This document shows, piece after piece, positions 49,866-59,590 of a stretch of DNA of 64,000 bases. Both the position numbers and the translations under genes were made by a program. A model generated the notes under the pieces. The model was not told the origin of the DNA, searched no databases, and saw nothing but the letters and a program-made list of their open reading frames with translations. Source of the DNA: SIG351 sp045627045 (GTDB lineage Bacteria > Bacillota > Clostridia > HGM11327). Numbering within the stretch: the first letter of the stretch is position 1; every line of letters begins with the position of its first letter. The stretch spans positions 1 to 64,000 of the forward strand of contig JAZQMY010000025.1 in assembly GCA_045627045.1 (NCBI GenBank), read 5' to 3'.

Positions 49866-51769
49866 CAACTGAAAGTAACCGTCCGGCTCTCGATAAATTT
49901 ATTATTGATATAAATATAGAGAGTCTTCGTTCCCGCTTCGCTGACTGCTACTTCAGCCTTTGATCTGTCAGCTCTTATTTTGCCGTTGTATACATCAACG
50001 AATTCACCGTCTCTGATCGTCTGAATATTGAGAACCGCATAGCCGTCTGAATCAGGTGTGATCGTTGAAGGAATGCTGATCGTAATCATCTGTTCTGCAT
50101 AAACTCTTCCGCCGAGACTTACAACGAGGTCGACACGTTTTGTCTTTTCGATAACTTCTCCTGCTTCGATGCTCTGGCTGATTACAACGCCTTTCTTGAC
50201 GGTTTCACTGTATTCGTATGTTACGTCTCCGATAGTGATCTCGTAAATATTTGCAATCTGATTTGCATTTGTGAGAGTATATCCTACAAAATTCTTTACT
50301 TCAACAGTATTTTCGGACGAACCGCTGCTGATATCAAAATAAATAGTTACGAAATTACCGTCAAGAGAAAATTCTCCTGCCGGTATTGACTGTCCGATTA
50401 TCGTATCTTTCTTTGATGTGCTTTCAACATAGTTATACTTGCCTACATCAATGTAAGCATTGCTTCTGAGTTCATATTCCGCAGAGACAATATCCTGTCC
50501 GAGAAAGTCAGGAATATCGATTACAAATGCACCGAGGCTTACAACCACGTCAACAAGGTCGTCCTCGTTTGCGGTTTCTCCCGCCTCAGGTATCTGCTCA
50601 ATCACGCATCCCTTCGGTACAGTTGAGCTGTATGTGGTGGAAATTTCTCTGAAAATAAGCTGCTTGTCCTGAAGGATCTTTTTCGCTTCATCGGAAGTTT
50701 TCCCGACTACTGACGGCGTTTTTACCGTGGAAATGACAAAGTTGTTTTCAAACATCATCTTTCCGACCTTGAACACACCGAAAACGAGTATGCAGAAGAG
50801 TGTAGCAAGCACAAGCACGAGCACGATATTCAAAAGAAGCTTATTGAGATAACGTGCATTTTCACGCTTTTCTTCTTCTGTCTTCTTTTTCTTTTCCTTC
50901 TTCGGAGGACGAATAACAGGTATATTCAAAAGCGGAGCAGTATATTTTCCGTCAAGGAATGCTTTAAGATCGTTTATCATTACATCTATCGATCTGTATC
51001 TTGCATCCTTTGACTTCGCCATAGCGTTATGGATAATGTTCTCAAGTGCTTCAGGCACCTGATCATTATACTTCCATGCCGCCTCAGGCTCTTTTGAAAC
51101 GTGCTGCATAGCAATGGCGACTGCTGTCTCTCCATCGAAAGGCACTTTACCCGTGACCATTTCGTAAAGAACAACGCCGAGGGAATAAATATCTGTTGTT
51201 GCATCAACATTTACGCCCTTGACCTGTTCAGGAGAAGAATAGTAAACCGTTCCGACCACATCGCCGCCGACCTTTGTCGTTCTCGTTGCATCGGAAACGA
51301 TTCTTGCTATACCGAAATCAGTTATTTTGATATTGCCGTCCTCCTGAATGATGATATTCTGCGGCTTGATATCTCTGTGAATGATTCCGTGTGAATGAGC
51401 GTGGCTGAGTCCCTCTGCAACCTGAAGTGCTATTCTGGCAGCTTCTTTCGGATCAAGTTGTTTTTTGTCTTCAATGTATTTTTTAAGCGTAGTGCCTTCA
51501 ATGTAGTCAAGAACAATATACTGTGTATTATCATCGCAGCCGACATCGATAAGCTTTACAATGTTCTTGTGAGAAAGACATGAAGCAGCTGTTGCCTCCT
51601 GACGGAATCTCTTGAGAAGCTGTTCGTCCTCGGCAAGCTCAGGCTTCAGGACCTTCACTGCAACCGTTCCTGATGTTTCTGCATCAAAAGCTTTGTACAC
51701 AAAAGACATACCTCCTGTGCCGATTTGCGAGATAATGCGGTATCTTTTATTTAATATTCTGTTTATCAT
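49865..51769 (-). CDS. prkC: PASTA-domain Ser/Thr protein kinase
   Basis: 634 residues. The kinase domain (about 8-270) has GTGGMSFVYKAFD, VAVKVLKPE, HRDIKPQN and DFGIAR, so it is complete. A basic juxtamembrane stretch (KKEKKKKTEEEKR) and a membrane helix (about 312-340) follow. Three PASTA repeats (about 350-545) are marked by SVVGKTSDEAKKILQDK, DIPDFLGQDIVSAEYEL and KNFVGYTLTNANQIAN. An Ig-like C-terminal domain ends the protein. It senses muropeptides outside and phosphorylates cytoplasmic targets; in spores it can trigger germination. ATG 51769 is preferred to a GTG/ATG-type extension at 51787. Confidence 0.95.
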   Translation of the reverse strand: MINRILNKRYRIISQIGTGGMSFVYKAFDAETSGTVAVKVLKPELAEDEQLLKRFRQEATAASCLSHKNIVKLIDVGCDDNTQYIVLDYIEGTTLKKYIEDKKQLDPKEAARIALQVAEGLSHAHSHGIIHRDIKPQNIIIQEDGNIKITDFGIARIVSDATRTTKVGGDVVGTVYYSSPEQVKGVNVDATTDIYSLGVVLYEMVTGKVPFDGETAVAIAMQHVSKEPEAAWKYNDQVPEALENIIHNAMAKSKDARYRSIDVMINDLKAFLDGKYTAPLLNIPVIRPPKKEKKKKTEEEKRENARYLNKLLLNIVLVLVLATLFCILVFGVFKVGKMMFENNFVISTVKTPSVVGKTSDEAKKILQDKQLIFREISTTYSSTVPKGCVIEQIPEAGETANEDDLVDVVVSLGAFVIDIPDFLGQDIVSAEYELRSNAYIDVGKYNYVESTSKKDTIIGQSIPAGEFSLDGNFVTIYFDISSGSSENTVEVKNFVGYTLTNANQIANIYEITIGDVTYEYSETVKKGVVISQSIEAGEVIEKTKRVDLVVSLGGRVYAEQMITISIPSTITPDSDGYAVLNIQTIRDGEFVDVYNGKIRADRSKAEVAVSEAGTKTLYIYINNKFIESRTVTFS

Positions 51770-51839
51770 ACCTATATGATAACACATTCCGATAGGGAAT
51801 ATGTTTTCCTTTCTTAAAGTAAGTAAAACGTATAGTATC

Positions 51840-52574
51840 TTATAAACAACGGATAATTACTATCGTTACGTTGTCGGTACCGCCTCTGGCGAGAGCAAGG
51901 TCCCTTAATGTTACGGCAATCGATTCGGATGTGCACGTGCTGTCAAAGAGTATTCCGAGGTTTTCCATAGGAATATGCTTTGTCAATCCGTCAGTGCAGA
52001 GAACAATACAGTCACCCTTTTCGAGTATTCTTGAAAAAATATCTCCTTTTACTCCGTCCTCAAGACCGATAGCTCTTGTGATGATATTTTTCTGAGGATG
52101 ATTTTCGGCTTCCTCGGCAGTAATTATCTCTCTGCTCAGAAGCTCCTGCACCATAGAATGATCGCTCGTTATCTGTTCAGTCCGACCCTTTCTGACAAGA
52201 TAAGCACGGCTGTCACCGACATTCATGAATGTGGCTCTGTTTTCACTGATATAGCAGGCAATGATGGTAGTTCCCATATTACTGTAAAAAATATTGGTCT
52301 TCTGGGCAGCAACCACTTTATTATTCGCCTGATTAAGAGCTATTTTCATTCTGTCCGCAACAGGAGTATCGCCGTCTTCGGCAAGGTAGAACTGTTCGGC
52401 AAAAGTATCGCATGCAAGTCTGCTTGCGACTTCTCCCGCCTTATGTCCGCCCATGCCGTCGGCTACTATACAAAGACCTTCCGTAGCTATCGGTTCCGAC
52501 GGTATCAGGAAGAAGTCCTCGTTATTCTGTCTGACGAGCCCTTGATGTGTTACAGCGTAAAATTCAAATTCCAT
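51840..52574 (-). CDS. prpC: PP2C-type Ser/Thr phosphatase
   Basis: 244 residues. Motifs in order: VRQNNEDFF, VADGMGGHKAGEVAS, MNVGDSRAYLV, TSDHSMVQELL, LCTDGLTKHI and GGTDNVTIVII. All metal-binding Asp residues are present. It reverses PrkC phosphorylation. It lies 70 bases upstream of prkC in the same operon. Confidence 0.96.
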   Translation of the reverse strand: MEFEFYAVTHQGLVRQNNEDFFLIPSEPIATEGLCIVADGMGGHKAGEVASRLACDTFAEQFYLAEDGDTPVADRMKIALNQANNKVVAAQKTNIFYSNMGTTIIACYISENRATFMNVGDSRAYLVRKGRTEQITSDHSMVQELLSREIITAEEAENHPQKNIITRAIGLEDGVKGDIFSRILEKGDCIVLCTDGLTKHIPMENLGILFDSTCTSESIAVTLRDLALARGGTDNVTIVIIRCL

Positions 52575-52598
52575 AACAATAAGCGCCTTTCAAGTATT

Positions 52599-53654
52599 TT
52601 ATTTATCGTTGTTCTGATTGTTGAAATGCCTTTTCAGCTGACCGCAGGCAGCATTTATATCCTTGCCCTTTGAATTGCGGCAGGTAGCGTTTACTCCACG
52701 CTCTCTGAGGATATCCATAAATACCTTTATTCTTGAGAAGCCCGGCTTCTTGAAATCAAGACCCGGTACTTCGTTGTAGGGAATAAGGTCAACATGGAAA
52801 GGAAGCTTCTTGAGAAGAGATGCAAGCTCCTTGGCATTTTCGGTAGTATCGTTCACTTCGCTGATAAGAATATACTCCACCGTTACACGTCTGCCCGAAT
52901 CGTCAAAATAATTCATTGCGGCATCGAGAATTTCCTGTATTGTATATCTCTTGGCAATAGGAAGAAGCTTTCTTCTCAATTCATCATTAGGTGCGTGAAG
53001 CGAGATTGAAAGATTGAGGGGAAGGCCCTCCTGAGTAAGATTATAAATTCCGTCAACAAGGCCTGATGTGGAAAGCGTAAAGTTTCTGTAACCGATATTT
53101 GCGCCGTCAGGATCGTGGAGGAGCTTTATTGATCTTATTACGTTATCATAGTTATCAAACGGCTCGCCGCTGCCCATGTAAACGAGTCTCTGGACATTTG
53201 ACTTGCCTCTTGATTTGAGAAGTCTGTTTGCAAGAATTACTTCTGCAACGATTTCGCCTGCGGAGAGATTTCTCATGAAGCCGTCCATACCCGTTGCACA
53301 GAATGCGCAATGCATCTTGCAACCTACCTGCGTTGATACGCAAAGGCTGATGCCGTAATCGTGGAACATGAGTACGCACTCTACCATATGTCCGTCGGAA
53401 AGAGCAACGAGAAGCTTTTCGCTCCCATCTTCTTCCGAGCCTGAATGTGACACCAGAGTTACTCCCGAAAGAGTGAACTCTGATGCAAGCTTTTCACGAA
53501 GTGTCTTATTTATGTTGGACATCTCGTCAAAAGTTTCAACGCCTCTGTACATCCATTCAAAAACCTGCTTTGCTCTGAATGGCTTTTCTCCGTGCTCATC
53601 CATCCATACGGAAAGATCGTTGAGAGAATAATCGTATATCAATTTTTCGTTCAT
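52599..53654 (-). CDS. rlmN: dual-specificity 23S rRNA/tRNA m2A methyltransferase
   Basis: 351 residues. An N-terminal accessory domain (LNDLSVWMDEHGEKPFRAKQ) is followed by the radical SAM Cys triad in CKMHCAFCATG. The catalytic C-terminal Cys is in DINAACGQL, and MGSGEPFDNYDNV is also present. It methylates A2503 of 23S rRNA and A37 of some tRNAs. It follows rsmB by 14 bases, as in Bacillus. Confidence 0.96.
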   Translation of the reverse strand: MNEKLIYDYSLNDLSVWMDEHGEKPFRAKQVFEWMYRGVETFDEMSNINKTLREKLASEFTLSGVTLVSHSGSEEDGSEKLLVALSDGHMVECVLMFHDYGISLCVSTQVGCKMHCAFCATGMDGFMRNLSAGEIVAEVILANRLLKSRGKSNVQRLVYMGSGEPFDNYDNVIRSIKLLHDPDGANIGYRNFTLSTSGLVDGIYNLTQEGLPLNLSISLHAPNDELRRKLLPIAKRYTIQEILDAAMNYFDDSGRRVTVEYILISEVNDTTENAKELASLLKKLPFHVDLIPYNEVPGLDFKKPGFSRIKVFMDILRERGVNATCRNSKGKDINAACGQLKRHFNNQNNDK

Positions 53655-53668
53655 CTGTTATTCCTTTA

Positions 53669-55612
53669 TCAGTTGCGGTGCATTACTGAAATGAAGAATG
53701 CATCGGAATTGTACTTTGACGGAAGAATAAGAATAGTTTTTCCGTCGTTGATATAATTTATGTTGTCAGGAAGCTTATCTGATACATCAACGAGCTCAAA
53801 ATCAGGATGTTCGCTGAGGAACTTGTTTACGTTATCCGTATTTTCCTTCTTTGATACTGTGCAAGTGCTGTAAATCATCGTGCCGCCCTTCTTGAGGTAA
53901 GCAGAAACTGTATCAAGGAGCTTTGCCTGAACGTCTGCAAGATCGTTGATAGCTTCTTCCGTAATATTGTTCTTGATATCAGGCTTTGAATTTATCATGC
54001 CGAGGCCACTGCACGGTGCATCGATAAGAACCCTGTCAAACATTTCAACGAGTTCATCTTTCTTTTCCGTCATATCACAGCATTCCGTCTTTACGTTTTC
54101 AAGATGGAGTCTTTCAAGTCCCTTATTTATAAGCTCAACTCTGTGCTCATGAACATCACAGCTTAAAACTTCTTCTGCCGTCTTTTCAGCTATGTAAAAC
54201 GTCTTTCCACCCGGAGCAGCGCAGCAGTCAAGAACCTTTGAATTTCTCATAACGTCAAGACAATCAACTGTAAGCATTGAGCCAATACCCTGTGCCGTTA
54301 CTTCACCGTTCTTATAGCAATCAAGTGATTCAATATTTACCGTGTCGCTGATAGTTATTGTGTTGTAGAGCGGACCTTCTGAATATCTGATTCCGGCTTC
54401 GTCAAGTCCTGCCATTACGGCAAGGCGATCTGAAGCTTTTGATACTCTGAGGTTAATTGCCCTTTCGGATTCATTATCAAGAAGCGTCATGACAGTTTCC
54501 TGTCCGAAATCTCTTGTCCACATATCAATAAGCCACTGAGGATAGCTGTATACTACGGAAAGTCTTTCTGCAGTATCCTTGAACTTATAAAGCTCTGGAT
54601 TGTACTCATCCTTTTTCTCGCTGAGCTTGCTCAGAACTGCTTTTACAAAAGGAGCAATGTCTTCTGAAACATACTTCTTGCAGAGCTCAACTGAAAGCTG
54701 AACTGCCGTTTCATCCTCGGTTCTCATATAATAAATGAGATATGTTCCGATACGGAGGATAGCCTTGAGCCACGGCTTGATTCTTCTTTCTTCAAGTACC
54801 TTTCTGAGAAGCCAGTCGATAGTATAACTCTTTTCGGTTACACCATAGAGAATACGCATAACATAAGCTCTGTCTTTTTTATCAAGTCTGTCAAGCTTTT
54901 CATTGTGCTTGAAAGCAAGATTGATATATTTTCCGTTCTTTTCTATGTCGATAAGTGTCTGAAGGGCTATTTCAGTACGTTCATCAAGAACAGTTATCGG
55001 TTTCTTTTTCGTTTCGGGCTTGTTGTCGTCTCCGAATGACTTTTTCTCGACGAATTCTTTCCTTTCGCCGAAGCTTTTTCTCGCACCGAAGTCACGCTTT
55101 GCACCGAAGCTTCTTCTTTCGCCGAAGTCACGCTTTTCACCAAAGCTCTTTCTTTCGCCGAATTCACGTTTTTCGCCGAAGCTTTTTCTTTCTCCGAAGT
55201 CACGTTTTTCGCCGAAGCTTTTTCTTTCTCCAAAGTCCTTCTTTACGCCGTAGCCTCTTCTTTCACCTGAAAATTTTCTGTCGCCGTCATTATATGAATA
55301 CGGCTTTCTGAAAGGCTTTCTTTCAGCTGAACCTTCCTCACGGAAATCACGCTTTTCATATGATTTCTTGAATTCAGCGCCCTCGCCGTTTGATCTGTCC
55401 GAATAAGGCTTTCTGTCTCCATACGATTTCTTTCTTCCGTATGTCTTTTTCTCTTCGCCTTCACCTGACTTATCAGAGAAGCTTCTCTTAGCACCGTAAG
55501 GCTTTCTGCCTGCGCCGTTACGATCTCCGCTGTAATTTCTTTTACCTTTGAATTCTTTCTTGTCAGAATAATTCTTTTCTCCGTCGGAGAATTTTTTTCT
55601 GCTTGTTTCCAT
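53669..55612 (-). CDS. rsmB: 16S rRNA m5C967 methyltransferase RsmB with long repetitive N-terminal tail
   Basis: 647 residues against about 440 for a normal RsmB. Residues 1-205 are an added disordered tail rich in Lys, Arg, Gly, Phe, Tyr, Ser and Asp, of which 124-195 are twelve hexamers of consensus [KR][KR][SDE]FGE. The rest is standard: an NusB-like domain (about 208-340) and a Rossmann methylase with LDCCAAPGGKT, DAPCSGLGM and the catalytic STCTVSKKEN. It methylates C967 of 16S rRNA. The tail probably binds RNA or promotes clustering. The start overlaps the fmt stop as TAATG, so the tail is part of the gene as written. Confidence 0.95.
   Translation of the reverse strand: METSRKKFSDGEKNYSDKKEFKGKRNYSGDRNGAGRKPYGAKRSFSDKSGEGEEKKTYGRKKSYGDRKPYSDRSNGEGAEFKKSYEKRDFREEGSAERKPFRKPYSYNDGDRKFSGERRGYGVKKDFGERKSFGEKRDFGERKSFGEKREFGERKSFGEKRDFGERRSFGAKRDFGARKSFGERKEFVEKKSFGDDNKPETKKKPITVLDERTEIALQTLIDIEKNGKYINLAFKHNEKLDRLDKKDRAYVMRILYGVTEKSYTIDWLLRKVLEERRIKPWLKAILRIGTYLIYYMRTEDETAVQLSVELCKKYVSEDIAPFVKAVLSKLSEKKDEYNPELYKFKDTAERLSVVYSYPQWLIDMWTRDFGQETVMTLLDNESERAINLRVSKASDRLAVMAGLDEAGIRYSEGPLYNTITISDTVNIESLDCYKNGEVTAQGIGSMLTVDCLDVMRNSKVLDCCAAPGGKTFYIAEKTAEEVLSCDVHEHRVELINKGLERLHLENVKTECCDMTEKKDELVEMFDRVLIDAPCSGLGMINSKPDIKNNITEEAINDLADVQAKLLDTVSAYLKKGGTMIYSTCTVSKKENTDNVNKFLSEHPDFELVDVSDKLPDNINYINDGKTILILPSKYNSDAFFISVMHRN
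55028..55243 (-). repeat. twelve 18-bp repeats encoding FGE hexamers in rsmB
   Basis: 216 bp, exactly twelve 18-bp units without gaps, encoding residues 124-195. Units alternate KRDFGE-type and RKSFGE-type, so the higher-order period is 36 bp. The last units diverge (FVE, FGD). Confidence 0.92.
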
Positions 55613-56562
55613 TAAATATTCCTTTCAAATTCCATTCCGGCGTTTATTCTGTTACCGTTAAGGAAATCTTTTGCTGCCTGTACTGACTTTCCCTCAGGCT
55701 GAAGAGAAGTGATGATGAGTGTTCCGCTTCCGCAGGAAACCTCAATTCCGTTTTTATCTGCCTTTGTAATACATCCCGGAAGTGCGTTTGCAGACAGGGG
55801 TGATGAGAGAGCCTTTATGATCTTGATTCTTTTACCGTTGAGAAATGAATATGCGCCCGGTGTCGGAGTCATCGCTCTGATCACATTTCCGATTTCGTCA
55901 GAGGGAAGAGTCCAGTCAATATTTCCGCGTTCTTTCTCTATTTTTTTACAATATGTTGCTTTGTCGGCATCCTGCGGAATGCCTGAAGGCTTACCCTTAT
56001 GATCAAGGATAAGCATATAAACGTGGATAGCTTCAGCTCCCAGGACTGCCATTTTCTCAAACAATGTTCCCGAATTGTCGCTATCGTCAATTTCAAGTGA
56101 TTTCTGAACGATGATGTCGCCTTCGTCCATCTTTTCGTTCATATACATTATGGTAATTCCGGTAATCTTTTTTCCGTCAAACAGCGCCTGCTGGATAGGA
56201 GATGCGCCTCTGTACTCCGGAAGGAGAGATGCATGAACGTTTATACATCCGTATGCCGGTATGTCAAGTATCTCCTTCGGAATGATCTGACCGAATGCCG
56301 CCGTGACGATGAGGTCAGGCGAAAACGATTTTATCTCCTCGATAAATTCCGGATTTCTCGCTTTTTCAGGCTGAAGCACGGGCACATTATTTTCCAGCGC
56401 CCATTCCTTGACAGGGGAGAACGTTATCTTTTTTCCTCTTCCGGCTTCTCTGTCAGGCTGAGTTACCACTGCCTGAATATTGCAGCCCTCCTTTTTGAGC
56501 TGTTCTGCAATGCTTACAGAGAAAGCAGGTGTTCCCATAAAAATAGTCTTTATTTCTTTCAT
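55612..56562 (-). CDS. fmt: methionyl-tRNA formyltransferase
   Basis: 316 residues. FMGTPAFSVSIAEQL opens the formyl-transfer fold; VNVHASLLPEYRGASPIQQAL is the folate site, with the catalytic Asn and His. A C-terminal OB-like domain (about 208-310) binds tRNA. It formylates initiator Met-tRNA. It overlaps the def stop as TGATG. Confidence 0.96.
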   Translation of the reverse strand: MKEIKTIFMGTPAFSVSIAEQLKKEGCNIQAVVTQPDREAGRGKKITFSPVKEWALENNVPVLQPEKARNPEFIEEIKSFSPDLIVTAAFGQIIPKEILDIPAYGCINVHASLLPEYRGASPIQQALFDGKKITGITIMYMNEKMDEGDIIVQKSLEIDDSDNSGTLFEKMAVLGAEAIHVYMLILDHKGKPSGIPQDADKATYCKKIEKERGNIDWTLPSDEIGNVIRAMTPTPGAYSFLNGKRIKIIKALSSPLSANALPGCITKADKNGIEVSCGSGTLIITSLQPEGKSVQAAKDFLNGNRINAGMEFERNI

Positions 56563-57020
56563 CAGTCGTCCGATCTAATGTTTCCTACAACCTTATCAGT
56601 AAAGAGAACGCCGTCCAGGTGGTCAAGCTCATGACAAATTGCTCTTGCGAAAAGTCCTTCCGCCTCATACACCTTAACTTCGCCGTTTTCGTCCATAGCA
56701 GTAGCCGTAACCTTTGCAGGACGCTTTACCATACCCCATTTTCCGGGATTTGAAAGACAACCTTCAGTTTCTGTCTGTTCGCCTTCCGTTTTGATTATTA
56801 CAGGATTTATCATTACCACAGGGCCGTTTCCCACATCAATTACGCAGAGTCTTTTAAGAATGCCTACCTGCGGTGCGGCAAGACCGCATCCGTTCGCATC
56901 ATAAAGAGTATCGATCATATCATCTATAAGAATTCTCGTTCTCTTTGTGATAGAATCAACGGGCTTGCATTTCTGTCTGAGACAATCGTCCCCGAATTTT
57001 ACAATATTTCTGATAGCCAA
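56562..57020 (-). CDS. def: peptide deformylase
   Basis: 152 residues, type 1 deformylase. Motif 1 GCGLAAPQVG, motif 2 EGCLSNPGKWG and motif 3 ICHELDHLDGVLF carry the Cys and two His metal ligands. It removes the formyl group that Fmt adds. The start is a TTG at 57020 with GGAGG at 57029-57033; an ATG at 57023-57025 is out of frame. An extended -10 (TATGA-TACAAT, about 57040-57050 on the minus strand) may give it an internal promoter. Confidence 0.96.
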   Translation of the reverse strand: MAIRNIVKFGDDCLRQKCKPVDSITKRTRILIDDMIDTLYDANGCGLAAPQVGILKRLCVIDVGNGPVVMINPVIIKTEGEQTETEGCLSNPGKWGMVKRPAKVTATAMDENGEVKVYEAEGLFARAICHELDHLDGVLFTDKVVGNIRSDD

Positions 57021-57056
57021 TGCATTTTCCTCCGTATTGTATCATACCAATCTGTA

Positions 57057-59300
57057 TTACATAAGTGCTGACGGTGAAAAATCGACCGCAACCTTAACAA
57101 CAGAAAATTCGTTATTATCTAATATCTTATTGACGGCACTGTGAACCAAGGTCTGAACCTTGTCATCATTTCTTGAATATCTGACTACCACATGCCATCT
57201 GAATTTGTCATAAAGCTTCTCGATAGGCGCTTCGGAAACAGTAACAACCGTTTCTGTGATACCCTCGAGCTCTTTCTTCAATATCTCCGAAGCATTTTCA
57301 GCCTCGTTCCTTGCAGCGGCCTCCTCGGACGATGTAAAGAGTATTCTTGCTATCCTGCAGAAAGGAGGATAGTAGTTATTTTTTCTGTTTTCAAGCTCTC
57401 TTCTGTAAAAAGCTTCGTAGTCATTTGCGACGGCGGCTTTTACAGCGTAATGATCCGGTTCATATGACTGAACTATGACCATTCCTGCCTTTGCGCCTCT
57501 TCCGGCTCTGCCCGATGCCTGCGAAATCAATCTGAATACCCTCTCCGAGCTTTTGTACTCAGGCATATTCAATGTCATATCCGGAGCAATAAGACCTACC
57601 AGGACTACGCTCTCAAAATCAAGTCCCTTCGCAACCATCTGCGTACCTACGAGTATTTTATATTGCTTTTCTCCGAACGCCTTCAGCAATCTGTGATGTG
57701 CACCCTTTGTGGATGTTGTGTCAGCATCCATTCTCGTCATTGAAACGCCGGGGAAGAACTTTTCTATCTCGGATTCAAGCCTTTGTGTGCCTCTGCCGAA
57801 AGCTTTTATATATTTACTGCCGCATACGGGACACGTATCAGCCATATATTCGGCATAACCGCAGTAGTGACATTTCAGAAGATTGTTATTCTTATGATAT
57901 GTCAGTGATACGTTGCAATGCTTGCACTTATAAACATAGCCGCAGCTTCTGCACGAAACGTGCTCCGCAAAGCCTCTTCTGTTCAGAAGAAGGATCGCCT
58001 GATCATCCGAATGCACGACTTTGTCAAGAGAATTCAGAAGATCCTTTGAGAACATAGATCTGTTTCCGAGCTCAATTTCCCGCCTCATATCGCAGACCTT
58101 GATTTCAGGAAAGCCTATTCCGACGCGCTTATCCATCACGAGTTTTTCAAAGACTCCGTTCTCGGCATCATAATAATGACAGATATCCGGAGTTGCACTG
58201 CCCATGAAAAGAAGAGTGTCTTCTATCTCGCTTCTCATCCTTGCGATCTCGAAAGCGCTGTATCTCGGAGAAGTCTCGGATTTATAGCTGTCCTCGTGTT
58301 CCTCGTCGATAATAATTCCGCCGAGATTGCTCACAGGTGCAAATATTGCCGATCTTGCGCCGATTACAACTTTTGCATCGCCGTTCTTTATTCTGCGCCA
58401 CTCATCATATCTTTCGCCAAGCGAAAGTCTGCTGTTCAGAATCGCAATGGAGTCTCCGAAGCGGCCTCTGAAATTGGCAACTGTCTGCGGTGTGAGCGAT
58501 ATTTCGGGAATGAGCATTATAACACTTTTCCCGACAGAAAGTATATATTCCGTAATGTTCATATATACTTCCGTTTTTCCGCTTCCCGTAACGCCTCTCA
58601 GCAAAACAGGCTTCTTTTTGCCCGAAGAAATGATTTGCTTTGCTTTCTCAACGCAGAAAAGCTGGTCTTCGTTCAGCGAAACCTTTTTACGGTTCGGCGT
58701 GATCTCCGGCTCCGGCTCACGGAAGAGCTCTTCCTGAACAATATCGATAAGTCCTTTTTTCTTCAGGGAAGCAAATGTTTCGGAGCTTGCCCATGTATTG
58801 ACGATTATCTCATCCTTCGGCATTTCACCCTTATCCATAAGGAGCATGAGGATTCTGCACATCACAGGGGCACGCTTTGAATTTGCTTTTATAAATTCGG
58901 AAACCGCAGTCTCGTTTGCAATGAGCTTTATCGTGTATGTGTATTTCGGGGATTTCACCTTTTTTGAATACGGCGGCACGAAAAGTCTGATTGCATCAAT
59001 ATAAGTGCAGTGATATTCTTCACGCATTCTGTTCACTATCGGAATAAACTTCTCAAGCAGAACAAAATCGTCATTGAATACTTTTGTAATACCTTTGAGC
59101 TTTGCGGCGGGAACAGAAGTTGAATCAGAAAGAGTCAAAATAAATCCATCCGTTTCCTTGTTCTTTATTCCGAACGGGACTGTGACTCTCATTCCAACGC
59201 CGACGATTCCGGCAAATTCATCAGGAACAACGTAATCAAATATCCTGTCGAGCGACGGATGGGGAAGATCTATAACGACTCCCGCATATCTTTTTCCCAT
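57057..59300 (-). CDS. priA: primosomal protein N' (PriA helicase)
   Basis: 747 residues. A DNA-binding N-terminal domain (1-200) is followed by a superfamily 2 helicase: GVTGSGKTEVY Walker A, DEEH Walker B, and the C-terminal motif QASGRAGRG. Eight Cys in CRSCGYVYKCKHC and CHYCGY...CPVCGS bind two zincs. PriA restarts stalled replication forks. The usual coaBC gene between rpoZ and priA in Bacillus is missing. No strong ribosome site is seen before ATG 59300, suggesting translation coupled to rpoZ. Confidence 0.95.
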   Translation of the reverse strand: MGKRYAGVVIDLPHPSLDRIFDYVVPDEFAGIVGVGMRVTVPFGIKNKETDGFILTLSDSTSVPAAKLKGITKVFNDDFVLLEKFIPIVNRMREEYHCTYIDAIRLFVPPYSKKVKSPKYTYTIKLIANETAVSEFIKANSKRAPVMCRILMLLMDKGEMPKDEIIVNTWASSETFASLKKKGLIDIVQEELFREPEPEITPNRKKVSLNEDQLFCVEKAKQIISSGKKKPVLLRGVTGSGKTEVYMNITEYILSVGKSVIMLIPEISLTPQTVANFRGRFGDSIAILNSRLSLGERYDEWRRIKNGDAKVVIGARSAIFAPVSNLGGIIIDEEHEDSYKSETSPRYSAFEIARMRSEIEDTLLFMGSATPDICHYYDAENGVFEKLVMDKRVGIGFPEIKVCDMRREIELGNRSMFSKDLLNSLDKVVHSDDQAILLLNRRGFAEHVSCRSCGYVYKCKHCNVSLTYHKNNNLLKCHYCGYAEYMADTCPVCGSKYIKAFGRGTQRLESEIEKFFPGVSMTRMDADTTSTKGAHHRLLKAFGEKQYKILVGTQMVAKGLDFESVVLVGLIAPDMTLNMPEYKSSERVFRLISQASGRAGRGAKAGMVIVQSYEPDHYAVKAAVANDYEAFYRRELENRKNNYYPPFCRIARILFTSSEEAAARNEAENASEILKKELEGITETVVTVSEAPIEKLYDKFRWHVVVRYSRNDDKVQTLVHSAVNKILDNNEFSVVKVAVDFSPSALM

Positions 59301-59315
59301 CAGATAAAACTGTTA

Positions 59316-59546
59316 TTACTTTTTCTCTACGAGCTTGATCTCTCCGTTTTCAATGCCCTTTACCGCTTCGGAAAGATACTTTGATGAATCCTTGAGTGCA
59401 TAAGCATCCTTCGGCTTTGCTTCTCCTGCTTCACGCTCGTTTACATCTTCCTGAATAAGTTCTCTGGCTGCCTTTGATGACATCATTACGAGAGTATATT
59501 TGTCTCTTGCATTTACAAGGATCTCTTCCATATTAGGTCTGATCAT
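59316..59546 (-). CDS. rpoZ: RNA polymerase omega subunit
   Basis: 76 residues. RPNMEEILVNARDKYTLVMMSSKAARELIQ is the omega signature (read in parts), with the acidic C-terminal helix SEAVKGIENGEIKLV. It stabilises the beta-prime subunit. GAAAGGAAA precedes the ATG. The gmk-rpoZ-priA order is standard. Confidence 0.93.
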   Translation of the reverse strand: MIRPNMEEILVNARDKYTLVMMSSKAARELIQEDVNEREAGEAKPKDAYALKDSSKYLSEAVKGIENGEIKLVEKK

Positions 59547-59590
59547 TTTTGTTTGTTTCCTTTCAATATATCAAAAAATTATTTACTGTA

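Noticed and set aside
55028..55243. CRISPR-like array
   Set aside because: Repeats are contiguous 18-bp coding units with no spacers and lie inside rsmB.
54994..55311. Long open frames opposite the rsmB repeat, rich in Ser-Pro-Lys or Arg-Ser-Phe
   Set aside because: They are antisense shadows of the 18-bp repeat, which leaves all frames open.
57698..58880. Long plus-strand frames opposite priA
   Set aside because: They are antisense to conserved helicase motifs and have no recognisable content.
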